A stretch of 64,000 bases of DNA from Azoarcus sp. (GTDB lineage: Bacteria; Pseudomonadota; Gammaproteobacteria; Burkholderiales; Rhodocyclaceae): NCBI GenBank assembly GCA_020725025.1, contig DYFV01000021.1:1-64000 (forward strand). The letters run 5' to 3'. Below, piece after piece: positions 38,602 to 47,905 of the stretch. The position numbers and the translations under genes were made by a program. Position 1 is the first letter of the stretch; each line of letters starts with the position of its first letter. The notes below the pieces were generated by a model. That model did no database searches. It was given only the letters and a program-made list of their open reading frames with translations, and was not told the DNA's origin.

Positions 38602-39393
38602 TTACGCGGGTCGCGCGGCCGAGCGCGCGAGCAGCCACAGACCCGCGGCCACCATCGGGACGCATAGCCACTGCGCGGTCGACAGGCCGAGCGCGAGCGT
38701 GCCGAAGATTCCCGGGTCGGGGGTGCGGAAGAACTCGGCAGCAAAGCGCAGCACGCCGTAGCCCACCAGGAACACCGCCGACACCGCCATCACCGGACGC
38801 GGCCGGGCGGCGTACAGCCACAGGACGGCGAAAAGCAGCAGTCCTTCGCCGGCCGCCTGGTAGAGCTGGGAGGGATGGCGCGGCAGCGCGTCCACCCAGG
38901 GGAAGATCATGGCCCACGGCAGGTCGGGGTCGGCCGGGCGGCCCCACAGCTCGCCGTTGATGAAGTTGCCGATGCGTCCCAGCGCGAGCCCGGTGGGGAC
39001 CAGCGGGGCGATGAAGTCGGTGACCTCCCAGAAGCGCCGGCCGTGGCGCCGCGCGTACATCCACACTGCGACCAGCACGCCCAGGAAGCCGCCGTGGAAG
39101 CTCATGCCGCCCTTCCAGATGGCGAGGATCTCCTCGGGGTGGGAGAGGTAGTAGCCGGGCTGGAAGAAGAGCACCTCACCGAGGCGTCCGCCCAGCACCA
39201 CCCCGATCATCCCGTAGAGGAGGAGATCGTCGACGTCCTGGCCGGTCCACTTCAGGTCCGGCCGCCGCCGTGCGTGCGCGCGGCCGAGCAGCATGAAGAG
39301 CACGAAGGCGAGCAGGTACATCAGGCCGTACCAGCGTATCGAGAGCGGGCCGACGGAGATGGCGACGGGGTCGAACTGAGGGTGGATCAGCAT
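38602..39393 (-). CDS. lgt: Prolipoprotein diacylglyceryl transferase
   Basis: This 263-residue inner-membrane enzyme moves diacylglycerol from phosphatidylglycerol to the lipobox cysteine of prolipoproteins. It has about seven hydrophobic helices, the active-site region [11 protein letters not shown], the Lgt signature [18 protein letters not shown] and a later [13 protein letters not shown]. An in-frame extension upstream overlaps the yceH gene and was not used. It follows yceH by 19 bases on the same strand. Confidence 0.95.
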   Translation of the reverse strand: MLIHPQFDPVAISVGPLSIRWYGLMYLLAFVLFMLLGRAHARRRPDLKWTGQDVDDLLLYGMIGVVLGGRLGEVLFFQPGYYLSHPEEILAIWKGGMSFHGGFLGVLVAVWMYARRHGRRFWEVTDFIAPLVPTGLALGRIGNFINGELWGRPADPDLPWAMIFPWVDALPRHPSQLYQAAGEGLLLFAVLWLYAARPRPVMAVSAVFLVGYGVLRFAAEFFRTPDPGIFGTLALGLSTAQWLCVPMVAAGLWLLARSAARPA

Positions 39394-39412
39394 GTGCTTT
39401 CGGGCAGGCGGG

Positions 39413-40108
39413 TCATTCGAACTGGGCGCGGAACTTCTCGAACTCGGTGCGCAGCCAGTCCACCTCCTGGCGCAGGCGGCGGACCTCCTCCTCGAGCTCG
39501 GCGGTGCGCCCGCCGCGCGCCGGGCCTCCCGCCGCCTGGGCGCTTGCGAGGGACTCGGCGAGCTGCTCCAGCACCTGGGGGCCGCCGAGCAGGTGCGCGT
39601 AGCGCGTCTCCTTGGTGCCCGGCGCGCGTGGCAGCGGGGCCACCATCGGCGGGTACTTCTCCGACAGGTGCTCGAGCACCGCCTCGACCGCCGCGATGTC
39701 GTCGAAGCGGTGCATGCGCTCGGCGCGCTGGCGGATCTCGCCCGCGGTCTGGGCACCGCGCAGCATGAGCGTGGCGAGCACCGCCTGCTCCGGCGGCGGC
39801 AGGGAGTGGCGCAGCCGCACCAGATGCTCGTACTTGTCGACCCGGGCGCCCGCCTGGTCGCGCCGCGACACCAGGCGGCGTGCCTGCAGCCGCGCCAGCG
39901 CGTCGAGCACCGTCTCTTCCGAGACGCTCATCACCGGTTCGCGGCCGGTGAGCTGATTGCAGCCGGAGACGATGGCGTTCACCGACAGCGGGTAGTTGTC
40001 GGGGGTGACGAAGGCTTTCTCGATCAACACGCCGAGCACCCGGATCTCGAACGGGTCCAGGTCGTAGTGCTCGTCGGACGCCGGCGCGGCGGTGTCGTGG
40101 TCGGTCAT
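39413..40108 (-). CDS. yceH: YceH/DUF480 protein
   Basis: The 231-residue cytoplasmic protein is made of two winged-helix-like repeats, with [26 protein letters not shown] and [12 protein letters not shown] in the first and [25 protein letters not shown] in the second, then a C-terminal coiled coil (about 195-231). The family is conserved in proteobacteria and has no settled function. First gene of a likely yceH-lgt operon. Confidence 0.9.
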   Translation of the reverse strand: MTDHDTAAPASDEHYDLDPFEIRVLGVLIEKAFVTPDNYPLSVNAIVSGCNQLTGREPVMSVSEETVLDALARLQARRLVSRRDQAGARVDKYEHLVRLRHSLPPPEQAVLATLMLRGAQTAGEIRQRAERMHRFDDIAAVEAVLEHLSEKYPPMVAPLPRAPGTKETRYAHLLGGPQVLEQLAESLASAQAAGGPARGGRTAELEEEVRRLRQEVDWLRTEFEKFRAQFE

Positions 40109-40242
40109 CGGTGCGTTCCCTGGCTGCCTCTGAAGGACGCCAATGATAGCCGACTCGCCGTTTCGCTTCGGTTAGAATCCCCATCTTCACCTGCAGCAGC
40201 GCGCCGCATCGACGGCGCGCGCGTCACCGCACCGAGGACAAC

Positions 40243-42093
40243 ATGCCCCAATACCGTTCCCGCACCTCCACCGCCGGCCGCAACATGGCGGGTGCCCGCG
40301 CGCTGTGGCGCGCCACCGGCATGAAGGACGGCGATTTCGAGAAGCCGATCATCGCCGTCGCCAACAGCTTCACCCAGTTCGTGCCCGGCCACGTGCATCT
40401 CAAGGACCTGGGCCAGCTGGTCGCGCGCGAGATCGAGGCCGCGGGCGGGGTCGCCAAGGAGTTCAATACCATCGCGGTGGACGACGGCATCGCCATGGGC
40501 CATGGCGGCATGCTCTACTCGCTGCCCTCGCGCGAGCTCATCGCCGACAGCGTGGAGTACATGGTCAACGCCCACACCGCCGACGCCCTGGTGTGCATCT
40601 CCAACTGCGACAAGATCACCCCGGGCATGCTCATGGCCGCGCTGCGGCTCAACATCCCCGCCATCTTCGTCTCGGGCGGGCCGATGGAGGCAGGCAAGGT
40701 GAAGTGGGAGGCCAAGGTCATCTCCCTCGATCTGGTGGACGCCATGGTCAAGGCGGCCGACAGCAGCTGCTCCGACGAGGAGGTGGCCGCCGTCGAGCGC
40801 TCGGCCTGTCCGACCTGCGGCTCGTGCTCCGGCATGTTCACCGCCAACTCGATGAACTGCCTCACCGAGGCGCTGGGCCTCTCCCTGCCGGGCAACGGCA
40901 CGGTGCTCGCCACCCACGCCGACCGCGAGCAGCTCTTCCGCAAGGCGGGGCGCACCATCGTCGACATGGCGCGGCGCTGGTACGAGAAGGACGACGCCTC
41001 GGTGCTGCCGCGCTCGATCGCGAGCTTCAAGGCCTTCGAGAACGCAATCAGCCTCGACGTGGCGATGGGCGGCTCGACCAACACCGTGCTGCACCTGCTG
41101 GCCGCCGCGCGCGAGGCCGGCGTGGACTTCACCATGGCCGACATCGACCGCATCTCGCGCAAGGTGCCCTGCCTGTGCAAGGTCGCTCCGGCGGTGCCCG
41201 ACGTGCACATCGAGGACGTCCACCGCGCCGGCGGCATCATGGGGATCCTGGGCGAGCTCAACCGCGCCGGCCTGCTGCATGCCGAGCTGCCGACGGTCCA
41301 CAGCAAGACCCTGGGCGAGGCGCTCAGCCGCTGGGACGTGATGCAGGCCCACGACAACAGCGTCTTCGAGTTCTACAAGGCCGCCCCCGGCGGCGTGCCC
41401 ACCCAGGTCGCGTTCTCCCAGAACCGGCGCTGGAACGAGCTCGACATGGACCGCTCCCACGGCGTCATCCGCGACCGCGCCAACGCCTTCAGCCAGGACG
41501 GCGGGCTCGCGGTGCTCTACGGCAACATCGCCGAGAAGGGCTGCATCGTGAAGACGGCCGGCGTCGACGAGTCGATCTGGACCTTCACCGGCCGCGCGCG
41601 CGTCTTCGAGAGCCAGGAAGCGGCGGTCGAAGGCATCCTCGGCGACCGGATCGTCGCCGGCGACGTGGTGGTGATCCGCTACGAAGGCCCCAAGGGCGGG
41701 CCGGGCATGCAGGAGATGCTCTATCCGACCAGCTACCTGAAGTCGAAAGGGCTGGGCAAGTCCTGCGCGCTGCTCACCGACGGCCGCTTCTCGGGGGGCA
41801 CCTCGGGCTTGTCCATCGGCCACGCCTCGCCGGAAGCCGCCTGCGGCGGCGCCATCGCGCTGGTGGAGGAGGGCGACACCATCGAGATCGACATCCCGGG
41901 GCGTCGCATCCATCTGGCGGTCTCCGACGAGGAGCTCGCGCGGCGGCGTGCCGCGATGGACGCGAAAGGTGCGCAGGCGTGGAAGCCGGTCAACCGCGAG
42001 CGCTTCGTCTCGGCTGCCCTGCAGGCCTACGCCGCGCTCACCACCAGTGCCGACACCGGGGCAGTGCGCGACGTGAGCCAGGTTCAGCGGTAA
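40243..42093 (+). CDS. ilvD: Dihydroxy-acid dehydratase
   Basis: This 616-residue Fe-S enzyme dehydrates 2,3-dihydroxy-isovalerate and its methyl homologue in valine, leucine and isoleucine synthesis. The cluster cysteines are in [10 protein letters not shown] and [17 protein letters not shown], and other markers are [12 protein letters not shown] and [16 protein letters not shown]. The length equals that of E. coli IlvD, a [4Fe-4S] type. The ATG has GAGGA before it. It is followed after 28 bases by the EAL-HDOD gene. Confidence 0.96.
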   Translation: MPQYRSRTSTAGRNMAGARALWRATGMKDGDFEKPIIAVANSFTQFVPGHVHLKDLGQLVAREIEAAGGVAKEFNTIAVDDGIAMGHGGMLYSLPSRELIADSVEYMVNAHTADALVCISNCDKITPGMLMAALRLNIPAIFVSGGPMEAGKVKWEAKVISLDLVDAMVKAADSSCSDEEVAAVERSACPTCGSCSGMFTANSMNCLTEALGLSLPGNGTVLATHADREQLFRKAGRTIVDMARRWYEKDDASVLPRSIASFKAFENAISLDVAMGGSTNTVLHLLAAAREAGVDFTMADIDRISRKVPCLCKVAPAVPDVHIEDVHRAGGIMGILGELNRAGLLHAELPTVHSKTLGEALSRWDVMQAHDNSVFEFYKAAPGGVPTQVAFSQNRRWNELDMDRSHGVIRDRANAFSQDGGLAVLYGNIAEKGCIVKTAGVDESIWTFTGRARVFESQEAAVEGILGDRIVAGDVVVIRYEGPKGGPGMQEMLYPTSYLKSKGLGKSCALLTDGRFSGGTSGLSIGHASPEAACGGAIALVEEGDTIEIDIPGRRIHLAVSDEELARRRAAMDAKGAQAWKPVNRERFVSAALQAYAALTTSADTGAVRDVSQVQR

Positions 42094-42121
42094 GACTTTC
42101 CGCGACGGGGGAGGGGACAGG

Positions 42122-43504
42122 ATGTTCGGTTGGCTGATGCGGCTCTTCGGCGGCAGCGGTGCGCCGGTACCGGTACCGGCGGCAGGCGGTGCGCCCTCCG
42201 AGGCGCCCGCCGTCCCGGCCGACGAACCGCCTCCATCGGCCCCGGCGTCGGCCCCCGAAACCTCCGTGCCGGCCGGCGACGCGCTGCTGCGCCGCGCCGA
42301 GATCCTCGACCGCGACCAAAACCTCGTCGGCTACAGCTTCGAGCTGCGGGAAGAGCTGACCGGCAACATCCGCGCTTCCGGACGGCGGGTGCGCGACTTC
42401 GTCGACGGCATGCTGGTCGAGCAGATCGATCGCTACGGCCGGGGCGCCGCGCTGCGTGGCCGCGGCATCTGCCTGCGGGTTTGGGACGGCTTCCTCGGCC
42501 AGCCGGTCCTCGGCCGCCTCGCCGGCCTGCCGGTCACGCTGCTGGTGCAGCCGGAGAACCCCGTCCGCGCGGCCGCCGCGGACACCCTCGCCCACGCCCG
42601 CCGGGCGCGCGAAACCGGCCTTCAGATCGCGCTCGACTGCAACGAGACCGGCCCCTGGCTCGACAGCATGCTGCCGGTGGCCGACGCCGCGGTCTTCCGC
42701 ATGGGCTTCTGCGCGCCCGAGGAGATCGCGCTCTTCGTGCGCGCGATCGAGCGCCAGCGCCCGGGCCTGCCGGTATGGGCGTGGGAGGTGGGCACGGTGG
42801 ACGACTTCGAGCTCGCCGGCAAGGTCGGCTGCGCCGCCTTCTCCGGCGGCTTCGTGCTGCGGCGGGACGACTGGAAGGGCAACCGCCTGTCGCCCCACGG
42901 CCTGCGCCTCGCGTCGCTGCTCAACCGCCTGCGCACCGGCGTCGATACGCGCGAGATCGCCGAGATTCTCAAGCACGACATGGCGCTCGCCTACCGCCTG
43001 CTGCGCTACGTCAACGCGGCCGCGTGGGGCTTGCAGCAACGCATCACCTCGGTCGAGCAGGCCATCGTGGTACTCGGCCAGCAACCGCTGCAGCGCTGGG
43101 TGTCGATGATGCTGATGGGCAGTGCGCGCGCAGCACCCGGTGCCTCGGTGGTGATGGAGGGCGCGCTGGTGCGTGCGCGCTTCCTGGAGCTGCTCGGTGC
43201 GCTGCGCGGCGAGCGGGATCCGGCCGCGCAGCTTTTCGTGCTCGGGCTCTTCTCGATGCTCGACGTGGCGCTCAAGCTGCCGCTCGAGGAGGCGATACGG
43301 CCGCTCAATCTCTCCGAGGCGATGCAGGACGCGCTGCTCCGCCGGCAGGGGCCCCTCGCGCCCTACCTGGAGCTCGTGCTCGCGCTCGAGCGCGGCAATG
43401 CCGATCGCATCAGGGCCTTCGCCGCCACCCTCGGCGTGAGCCTCGGCGACATCAACCGCCTGCAGTTCGAGGCGCTGGAGTGGGTGCAGGCGGCCGAATC
43501 CTGA
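42122..43504 (+). CDS. YuxH-like protein: degenerate EAL plus HDOD domain
   Basis: The 460-residue protein has a Pro/Ala-rich N-terminus (to about 50), an EAL-like fold (about 55-255) and a HDOD domain (about 255-455; LLNRLRTGVDTREIAEILKHDMALAYRLLRYVN, SVEQAIVVLGQQPLQRWVSMMLM). The EAL motif and the metal ligands are missing (RAEILDRDQNLVGYSFELRE at the start of the fold), so it should not cleave c-di-GMP and may instead bind it or act as a scaffold. The next gene encodes a stand-alone HDOD protein behind a c-di-GMP riboswitch. Confidence 0.85.
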   Translation: MFGWLMRLFGGSGAPVPVPAAGGAPSEAPAVPADEPPPSAPASAPETSVPAGDALLRRAEILDRDQNLVGYSFELREELTGNIRASGRRVRDFVDGMLVEQIDRYGRGAALRGRGICLRVWDGFLGQPVLGRLAGLPVTLLVQPENPVRAAAADTLAHARRARETGLQIALDCNETGPWLDSMLPVADAAVFRMGFCAPEEIALFVRAIERQRPGLPVWAWEVGTVDDFELAGKVGCAAFSGGFVLRRDDWKGNRLSPHGLRLASLLNRLRTGVDTREIAEILKHDMALAYRLLRYVNAAAWGLQQRITSVEQAIVVLGQQPLQRWVSMMLMGSARAAPGASVVMEGALVRARFLELLGALRGERDPAAQLFVLGLFSMLDVALKLPLEEAIRPLNLSEAMQDALLRRQGPLAPYLELVLALERGNADRIRAFAATLGVSLGDINRLQFEALEWVQAAES

Positions 43505-43599
43505 AAGCTTGCTGCGGCCTTCGGCTGGGCGCCGAGAAATCCGTCACACCTGTATGCGAATCGAGTCGTGGTGGGGCTGCCCAATTCTGGTAAGGTATG

Positions 43600-43688
43600 G
43601 GGCAGTGAATGAGGCAAACCCGTCGAAAGGCGGGGACGCAAAGTCTTCGGTCTAACGGGCGCTGCGCCCCACGATAGCGAGACTGCCG
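43600..43688 (+). promoter_or_regulatory. c-di-GMP-I (GEMM) riboswitch
   Basis: The aptamer core is recognisable: GGCAG/CTGCC closing stem (43601-43605 with 43683-43687), GAGGCAAACCCGTCGAAAGG with its GAAA tetraloop, GGGGACGCAAAGTC, GGTCTAACG and GATAGCGAGACTGCC. These are the conserved blocks of the GEMM-I class that binds cyclic di-GMP. A short CGGGC-TTT-GCCCG hairpin (43692-43704) follows and may be the expression platform. The controlled gene is the HDOD protein at 43775. Confidence 0.88.
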
Positions 43689-43774
43689 CCGCGGGCTTTG
43701 CCCGGCGTGCGCCGCTGTGCCACGTCCACGTGGCTTTGCCTCTAGCGAATTTCACATTTGCCAGGAGGTTCCCC

Positions 43775-44653
43775 ATGGCGCCGGAAATTCATCGTGCCGA
43801 GCTCGACGGCAACTCGGTATCCGCCCTCTTGAAGAGCATCACCATTCCGCCCTGCCCGGCGGTGGTGACGGCCCTGATGACCGAGGTCCGCAGGGACGAC
43901 GGCGATTTCAACCGCGTGGGCCGCCTGCTCGCGGGCGACGTGAGCCTCGCCGCCTCCATGATGAAGACCGCCAACTCGCCGCTCTTCGGGCTGCGGCGCA
44001 AGGTGCCTTCGGTCCAGCAGGCGCTGGCGGTGCTGGGACTCAAGAACGTGGTCAGCATCGTCACCGGCCTCGCCTTGCAGCAGGCGGTGTCGCCGCGCGG
44101 CGTGAACATGGAGCGCTTCTGGGAGCGCTCCAGCCTCCACGCGGTGATCTGCTCGCGCCTGGCTCGCCACCTTCCGGGTGTCGGGCGGGAGGATGCCTAC
44201 ACCTTCGGGCTCTTCCACGACTGCGGCATTCCCGTGCTGATGCAGCGCTTTCCCGAGTACAAGCAGACGCTCGCGGTGGCCAACCGCTCCGGACGCCCCT
44301 TCACGGAGGTCGAGTTCGAGCAGCACGCCACCAGCCACGTAATCGTCGGCGCGATGCTCGCGCGCAACTGGCAGTTGCCCGAACTCGTCTCGGAGGCGAT
44401 CCGCTTGCACCACGACGCCGAGGTCCTGCTCGGCGAGACGGGCGACGTCTCCGAGCCGGTGCGCGCGCTCGCCTGCGTGTCGACGCTGGCCGACAAGCTC
44501 ACCGCCGATTTCCTGGGGCACGATGCCGATGTCGAGTGGGACCAGTTCGGCGGCGCCGTGCTGGACTATCTCGGCCTCGACGAAGGCGAGCTCGAGGACA
44601 TCCGGGTCGAGGTCGGAGAAGAGCTCTCCGATGCGGTCGCCCTGCGCAGCTAG
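43775..44653 (+). CDS. HDOD-domain signalling protein
   Basis: The 292 residues are almost entirely one HDOD domain: LLKSITIPPCPAVVTALMTEV, VGRLLAGDVSLAASMMKTANSPLFG, VPSVQQALAVLGLKNVVSIV and FGLFHDCGIPVLMQRF. HDOD proteins are non-enzymatic relatives of HD phosphohydrolases that scaffold signalling complexes. The ATG with AGGAGG seven bases upstream was chosen over one 15 codons earlier. The riboswitch before it makes expression depend on c-di-GMP. Confidence 0.9.
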   Translation: MAPEIHRAELDGNSVSALLKSITIPPCPAVVTALMTEVRRDDGDFNRVGRLLAGDVSLAASMMKTANSPLFGLRRKVPSVQQALAVLGLKNVVSIVTGLALQQAVSPRGVNMERFWERSSLHAVICSRLARHLPGVGREDAYTFGLFHDCGIPVLMQRFPEYKQTLAVANRSGRPFTEVEFEQHATSHVIVGAMLARNWQLPELVSEAIRLHHDAEVLLGETGDVSEPVRALACVSTLADKLTADFLGHDADVEWDQFGGAVLDYLGLDEGELEDIRVEVGEELSDAVALRS

Positions 44654-44713
44654 ACCCGACGGGCCGTCCGGCGTGCCTTGACCGGCTTTCGGGCGCCCTC
44701 TACCATCCGCCGC

Positions 44714-44908
44714 ATGGACGCAGAACTCAATCGACTCGAGCATCAGGTGGAGCAACTCATCGGGCTCTACCAATCCGGAAAGGCGGAGGTGCGCGAGCTG
44801 CGCACCCAGCTCGCTCACCTGGAGGCGGAGAATCGCCGCCTCGCCGACAAGGTCCGCCTGGCCACCGAACGGCTCGAGGCGCTGCTCGACAAACTGCCGC
44901 AGGACTGA
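44714..44908 (+). CDS. ZapB-like coiled-coil protein (TIGR02449-type)
   Basis: The 64 residues are predicted to be one coiled coil with Leu heptads (LNRLEHQVEQLIGLYQSGKA, LRTQLAHLEAENRRLADKV, ERLEALLDKLPQ). Such short proteins lie directly before zapA in many beta- and gammaproteobacteria and are thought to help septum assembly. Its stop is followed by the zapA ATG after one base. Confidence 0.82.
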   Translation: MDAELNRLEHQVEQLIGLYQSGKAEVRELRTQLAHLEAENRRLADKVRLATERLEALLDKLPQD

Positions 44909-44909
44909 C

Positions 44910-45209
44910 ATGACGGATACCCTGGACATCACCCTCCTCGGCAAGGAATACCGGGTGGCCTGCCGGCCCGAGGAGCGGGAGGGACTGCTCGCGGCGGTCG
45001 CCTATCTGGACGAACGGCTGAACGATCTGGCGCGGCGCACGAACGCCTCCGGCGAGAAGCTCGCGACCATGACGGCGCTCAACATCGCACACGAGTTTTT
45101 GCAGTTTCAGAAGAGCGGCGGGTTTGACATGCAGGCCGCAAAGCGTAGAATCGGTTTCGTGAATGCGCGCCTCGAAGGGGTGCTCGCCCAGCAGGAAAAG
45201 CTGTTCTGA
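44910..45209 (+). CDS. zapA: Cell division protein ZapA
   Basis: The 99-residue protein stabilises FtsZ filaments at mid-cell. Markers are LDITLLGKEYRVACRPEEREGLLAAVAYLDERL at the N-terminus and the helix EKLATMTALNIAHEFLQFQ. It sits between the ZapB-like coiled coil and the 6S RNA gene, the usual order. A 6-bp hairpin (GACCGA/TCGGTC, 45208-45227) covers its stop codon. Confidence 0.93.
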   Translation: MTDTLDITLLGKEYRVACRPEEREGLLAAVAYLDERLNDLARRTNASGEKLATMTALNIAHEFLQFQKSGGFDMQAAKRRIGFVNARLEGVLAQQEKLF

Positions 45210-45267
45210 CCGAAAGAAAAATCGGTCTGAAAACAGCGGTTTGCGGAGCGGGCAGGCGTGCGACAGG

Positions 45268-45448
45268 TCAATCCCCTGCCGTGTTCGTTGAAGTCGTGTT
45301 TCCTTGGACCAATGTCGAGAGACTTGGTTGTGGACCTCAAGCTCCGCAGGTGTGCGCGCCCCTCAGCCGGGTGCGCCTGATGCGGAAGGAAAGCGACCGC
45401 CCTGAACCCCAGGTTCAGGATAATCGGCGGAAACGGCACTGGCGGGGG
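45268..45448 (+). ncRNA. ssrS: 6S RNA
   Basis: The sequence keeps the betaproteobacterial 6S blocks in order: CCCCTGCCGTGTTCGTT, GACTTGGTTGTGGACCTCAA, CTCCGCAGGTGTGCGCG, GGTGCGCCTGATGCGGAAGG, GAACCCCAGGTTCAGGATAA and the closing GGCACTGGCGGGG. It folds as a long hairpin with a central bubble that mimics an open promoter and binds sigma-70 RNA polymerase in stationary phase. Location after zapA is conserved. The ends are estimated. Confidence 0.92.
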
Positions 45449-45866
45449 GCCAATCGAAAGGCGCGGACTTCGGTCCGCGCTTTTTTTCGTGCGTCGCCGG
45501 ACAGGGGCTGAGCTCGATCACCGCGCTCTCCGGTAGCCCGGGCAGAAGTGCGGCGAGCGGACGGCAGTCGCCCTCGACGCATAGCTCGTAGCCTGCGGTG
45601 TAGGGCGAGTGTGCGAGATCGAGCCGGGCGGTGCGCAGCCGTCCCGGGTAGCGCCATACGCCGTCCTCGAGACGGGCCTCGGGGGGCGGCTCCATGCCCG
45701 CCCCGGAGCCGTGGATGCGCGCCTCGACGAGCACCAGCGCCTGGCCGTCGAGCCGCCAGTCCTCCTCCCATCGCACTTTCTCGATCGAGTGCATCCACGC
45801 GAGGGTGAAGCCCGCCGTTGCGATGCGTGCGGCGAGCAGGCCGCTCGCCAGGCACAGCGCCGTCAT
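45363..45866 (-). CDS. DUF1850 protein with a tail reading antisense into 6S RNA
   Basis: The 167 residues have a DUF1850 core (about 1-122): FTLAWMHSIEKVRWEEDWRL, LVLVEARIHGSGAGMEPP and YELCVEGDCRPLAALLPG up to VIELSPC. DUF1850 proteins accompany TRAP-TAXI transporters with a fused permease, as here; their role is unknown. The ATG overlaps the permease stop (ATGA). The core should end near 45500, but the first in-frame stop is at 45363, so about 45 extra residues (THEKKRGPKSAPF onward) are read through the 6S terminator and the antisense of the 6S 3' part. Confidence 0.8.
   Translation of the reverse strand: MTALCLASGLLAARIATAGFTLAWMHSIEKVRWEEDWRLDGQALVLVEARIHGSGAGMEPPPEARLEDGVWRYPGRLRTARLDLAHSPYTAGYELCVEGDCRPLAALLPGLPESAVIELSPCPATHEKKRGPKSAPFDWPPASAVSADYPEPGVQGGRFPSASGAPG
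45461..45487 (+). terminator. Intrinsic terminator of 6S RNA
   Basis: GCGCGGAC-TTCG-GTCCGCGC is a perfect 8-bp stem with a stable tetraloop, followed by seven T residues. It lies 13 bases after the 6S closing stem and inside the overlapping DUF1850 frame on the other strand. Confidence 0.93.
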
Positions 45867-47902
45867 GCCGGCGCGGGACGGCGTTGCCGCCAGAGCTCCC
45901 AGGCGACGAAGACCGCGGCGCCGGCGAGCCCGATCTCGTCGGTGATCGGCAAGGCTGCGATGAGGAAAGCCGCCGAGGCAAACGCCAAAGCCCGCTGCGG
46001 CCAGGAAAGGGCCTGACCGAAGTACCCGATCGAGGCGGCGCCCCACAGGCCGATGGCCACCAGCGCCTTGAACACGATCCACGCGACGTCGAGCACGCCC
46101 GGGTCGCCCTGCAGCATCAGGGCCGGGGCGTACACCGCCATGTAAGGGACGACGAAGCCCGCGATCGCCACCCGCACCGCCTGCACCCCGATCCGCATCC
46201 CCGACACGCCCGCGATCGGTGCGGCGGCGAAGGCGGCCAGCGCCACCGGCGGCGTGAGGTCGGCGAGGATGCCGAAGTAGAACACGAACATGTGGCTCAC
46301 GATGAGCGGCACACCGAGCTCCAGCAGCGCCGGCGCGGCGAGCGAGGAGGTGATGATGTAGTTCGGAATGGTCGGGATGCCCATGCCGAGGATGAGGCAC
46401 ACCAGCATGGTGAGCACCAGTGAGAGCAGCAGGCTTTCCCGCCCCAGGGAGATGATGGCGTTGGCGAAGGTGGTGGCCGCCCCCGTGAGGGTGAGCACGC
46501 CGATGATCACCCCGACCAGCGCGCAGGCGATACCGACCGGCAGCGCGTGGCGGGCACCGTCGGCGAGCGCGTTGACCGCCAGCCGCAGGGTCGCCCGGCC
46601 GCCCTGGACGAACCAGCAGGCGAGGACGAGCAGCCCGATGAGGAGGAAGACCGCGCCGATGCCGAAACGGAAGAAACTCGCGCTCGCCAGCCCCAGCGCC
46701 ACCCAGAACGCCACGCGCAGCGCGGTGCCCGAGAGCCGCAGCGCGATGGCGGCGCCCAGGATCAGCACCGCGGTCAGCGCGAGCCCCACGGTGCCCGAGA
46801 AGAGCGGCGTGTAGCCCGCGAACAGCAGCCACACCAGGGCACCCAGCGGCAGCAGCAGGTACCAGTTGCGCCGCACCGCCGCCCAGGGGTCCGGGCACTC
46901 GGCCTTGGCGAGCCCGTGCAGGCCGGCCCGGCCGGCTTCCAGGTGCACCATCCAGAAGGCGGTGACGAAGTAGAGCAGGGCCGGGATGATGGCGGCCTTG
47001 ACGATCTCGAGGTAGGCCACCCCGATGGTCTCGGCCATGATGAAGGCCACCGCCCCCATCACCGGCGGCATGATCTGCCCGCCCATGCTGGAGGTCGCCT
47101 CCACGCCGCCGGCGAACTCGGGCCGGTAGCCGAACTTCTTCATCAGCGGAATGGTGAACTGGCCCGTGGTCACCACGTTGGCGACGCCCGAGCCGTTGAT
47201 CGTGCCCATGAGGCCCGACGCGATCACCGACACCTTGGCCGGCCCGCCGCGGGTGTGTCCGACGGTGCCCAGGGCGAAGTCGGTGAAGAGGCGGATCATC
47301 CCCGCCTGCTCCAGGAAGGAGCCGAACAGGATGAAGAGGAAGATGTAGGTCGAGCTCACGTAGGTGGGCACGCCGTAGATGCCCTCGGTGCCGAAGGCGA
47401 GGTGCTCGACGAGCTGCTCGAAGGGGTAGCCGCGGTGGGCGAGCGCGTCCGGCAGATAGGGGCCGAGGAGCGCGAAGGCGAAGAACGCCGCGCAGATCAA
47501 GGGCAGCGCGAAGCCCATGACGCGGCGGGCGGCCTCGAACACCAGGACGAGGGTGATGGTGCCGACCACCACGTCCATGCGGGTCGGGTCGCCGGCGCGC
47601 TGGATGAGGTCGGCCTCGAAGATCCAGTGATAGAAGGCGAGCGTGAAGCCGGTGAGACCCACCAGCCAGGCGAGCACCGGAGAAGCGCGCCGCCCGAGTC
47701 CCCAGCCCTGGAGCAGCCCGAAGGTGAGCAGCAGCAGGAAGCCCACGTGGATGGCGCGGACCACCTGAGAGGAGAGCGGGCTGAAGGCCGCGGTGACGAT
47801 CTGGAAGGCCGAGAACGTCACCGCGATCAGGAACAGCGCGCGCGCCTGGAGGCCGCGCTCGCGCTCCCAGCCGAAGGGGGCCAGGGACGAGGGTTCGGCC
47901 AT
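45863..47902 (-). CDS. TRAP transporter permease, fused small and large subunits
   Basis: The 679-residue membrane protein has an N-terminal four-helix DctQ-like part (about 20-135) joined to a DctM-like part with about twelve helices. Markers are GGPAKVSVIASGLMGTINGSG, TSSMGGQIMPPVMGAVAFIMAE, GMGIPTIPNYII and FGILADLTPPVALAAF. Fused permeases of this type work with TAXI binding proteins, one of which is encoded immediately upstream. The likely substrate, from the neighbouring glutaryl-CoA genes, is a dicarboxylate such as glutarate. Confidence 0.92.
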   Translation of the reverse strand: MAEPSSLAPFGWERERGLQARALFLIAVTFSAFQIVTAAFSPLSSQVVRAIHVGFLLLLTFGLLQGWGLGRRASPVLAWLVGLTGFTLAFYHWIFEADLIQRAGDPTRMDVVVGTITLVLVFEAARRVMGFALPLICAAFFAFALLGPYLPDALAHRGYPFEQLVEHLAFGTEGIYGVPTYVSSTYIFLFILFGSFLEQAGMIRLFTDFALGTVGHTRGGPAKVSVIASGLMGTINGSGVANVVTTGQFTIPLMKKFGYRPEFAGGVEATSSMGGQIMPPVMGAVAFIMAETIGVAYLEIVKAAIIPALLYFVTAFWMVHLEAGRAGLHGLAKAECPDPWAAVRRNWYLLLPLGALVWLLFAGYTPLFSGTVGLALTAVLILGAAIALRLSGTALRVAFWVALGLASASFFRFGIGAVFLLIGLLVLACWFVQGGRATLRLAVNALADGARHALPVGIACALVGVIIGVLTLTGAATTFANAIISLGRESLLLSLVLTMLVCLILGMGIPTIPNYIITSSLAAPALLELGVPLIVSHMFVFYFGILADLTPPVALAAFAAAPIAGVSGMRIGVQAVRVAIAGFVVPYMAVYAPALMLQGDPGVLDVAWIVFKALVAIGLWGAASIGYFGQALSWPQRALAFASAAFLIAALPITDEIGLAGAAVFVAWELWRQRRPAPA

Positions 47903-47905
47903 GGC

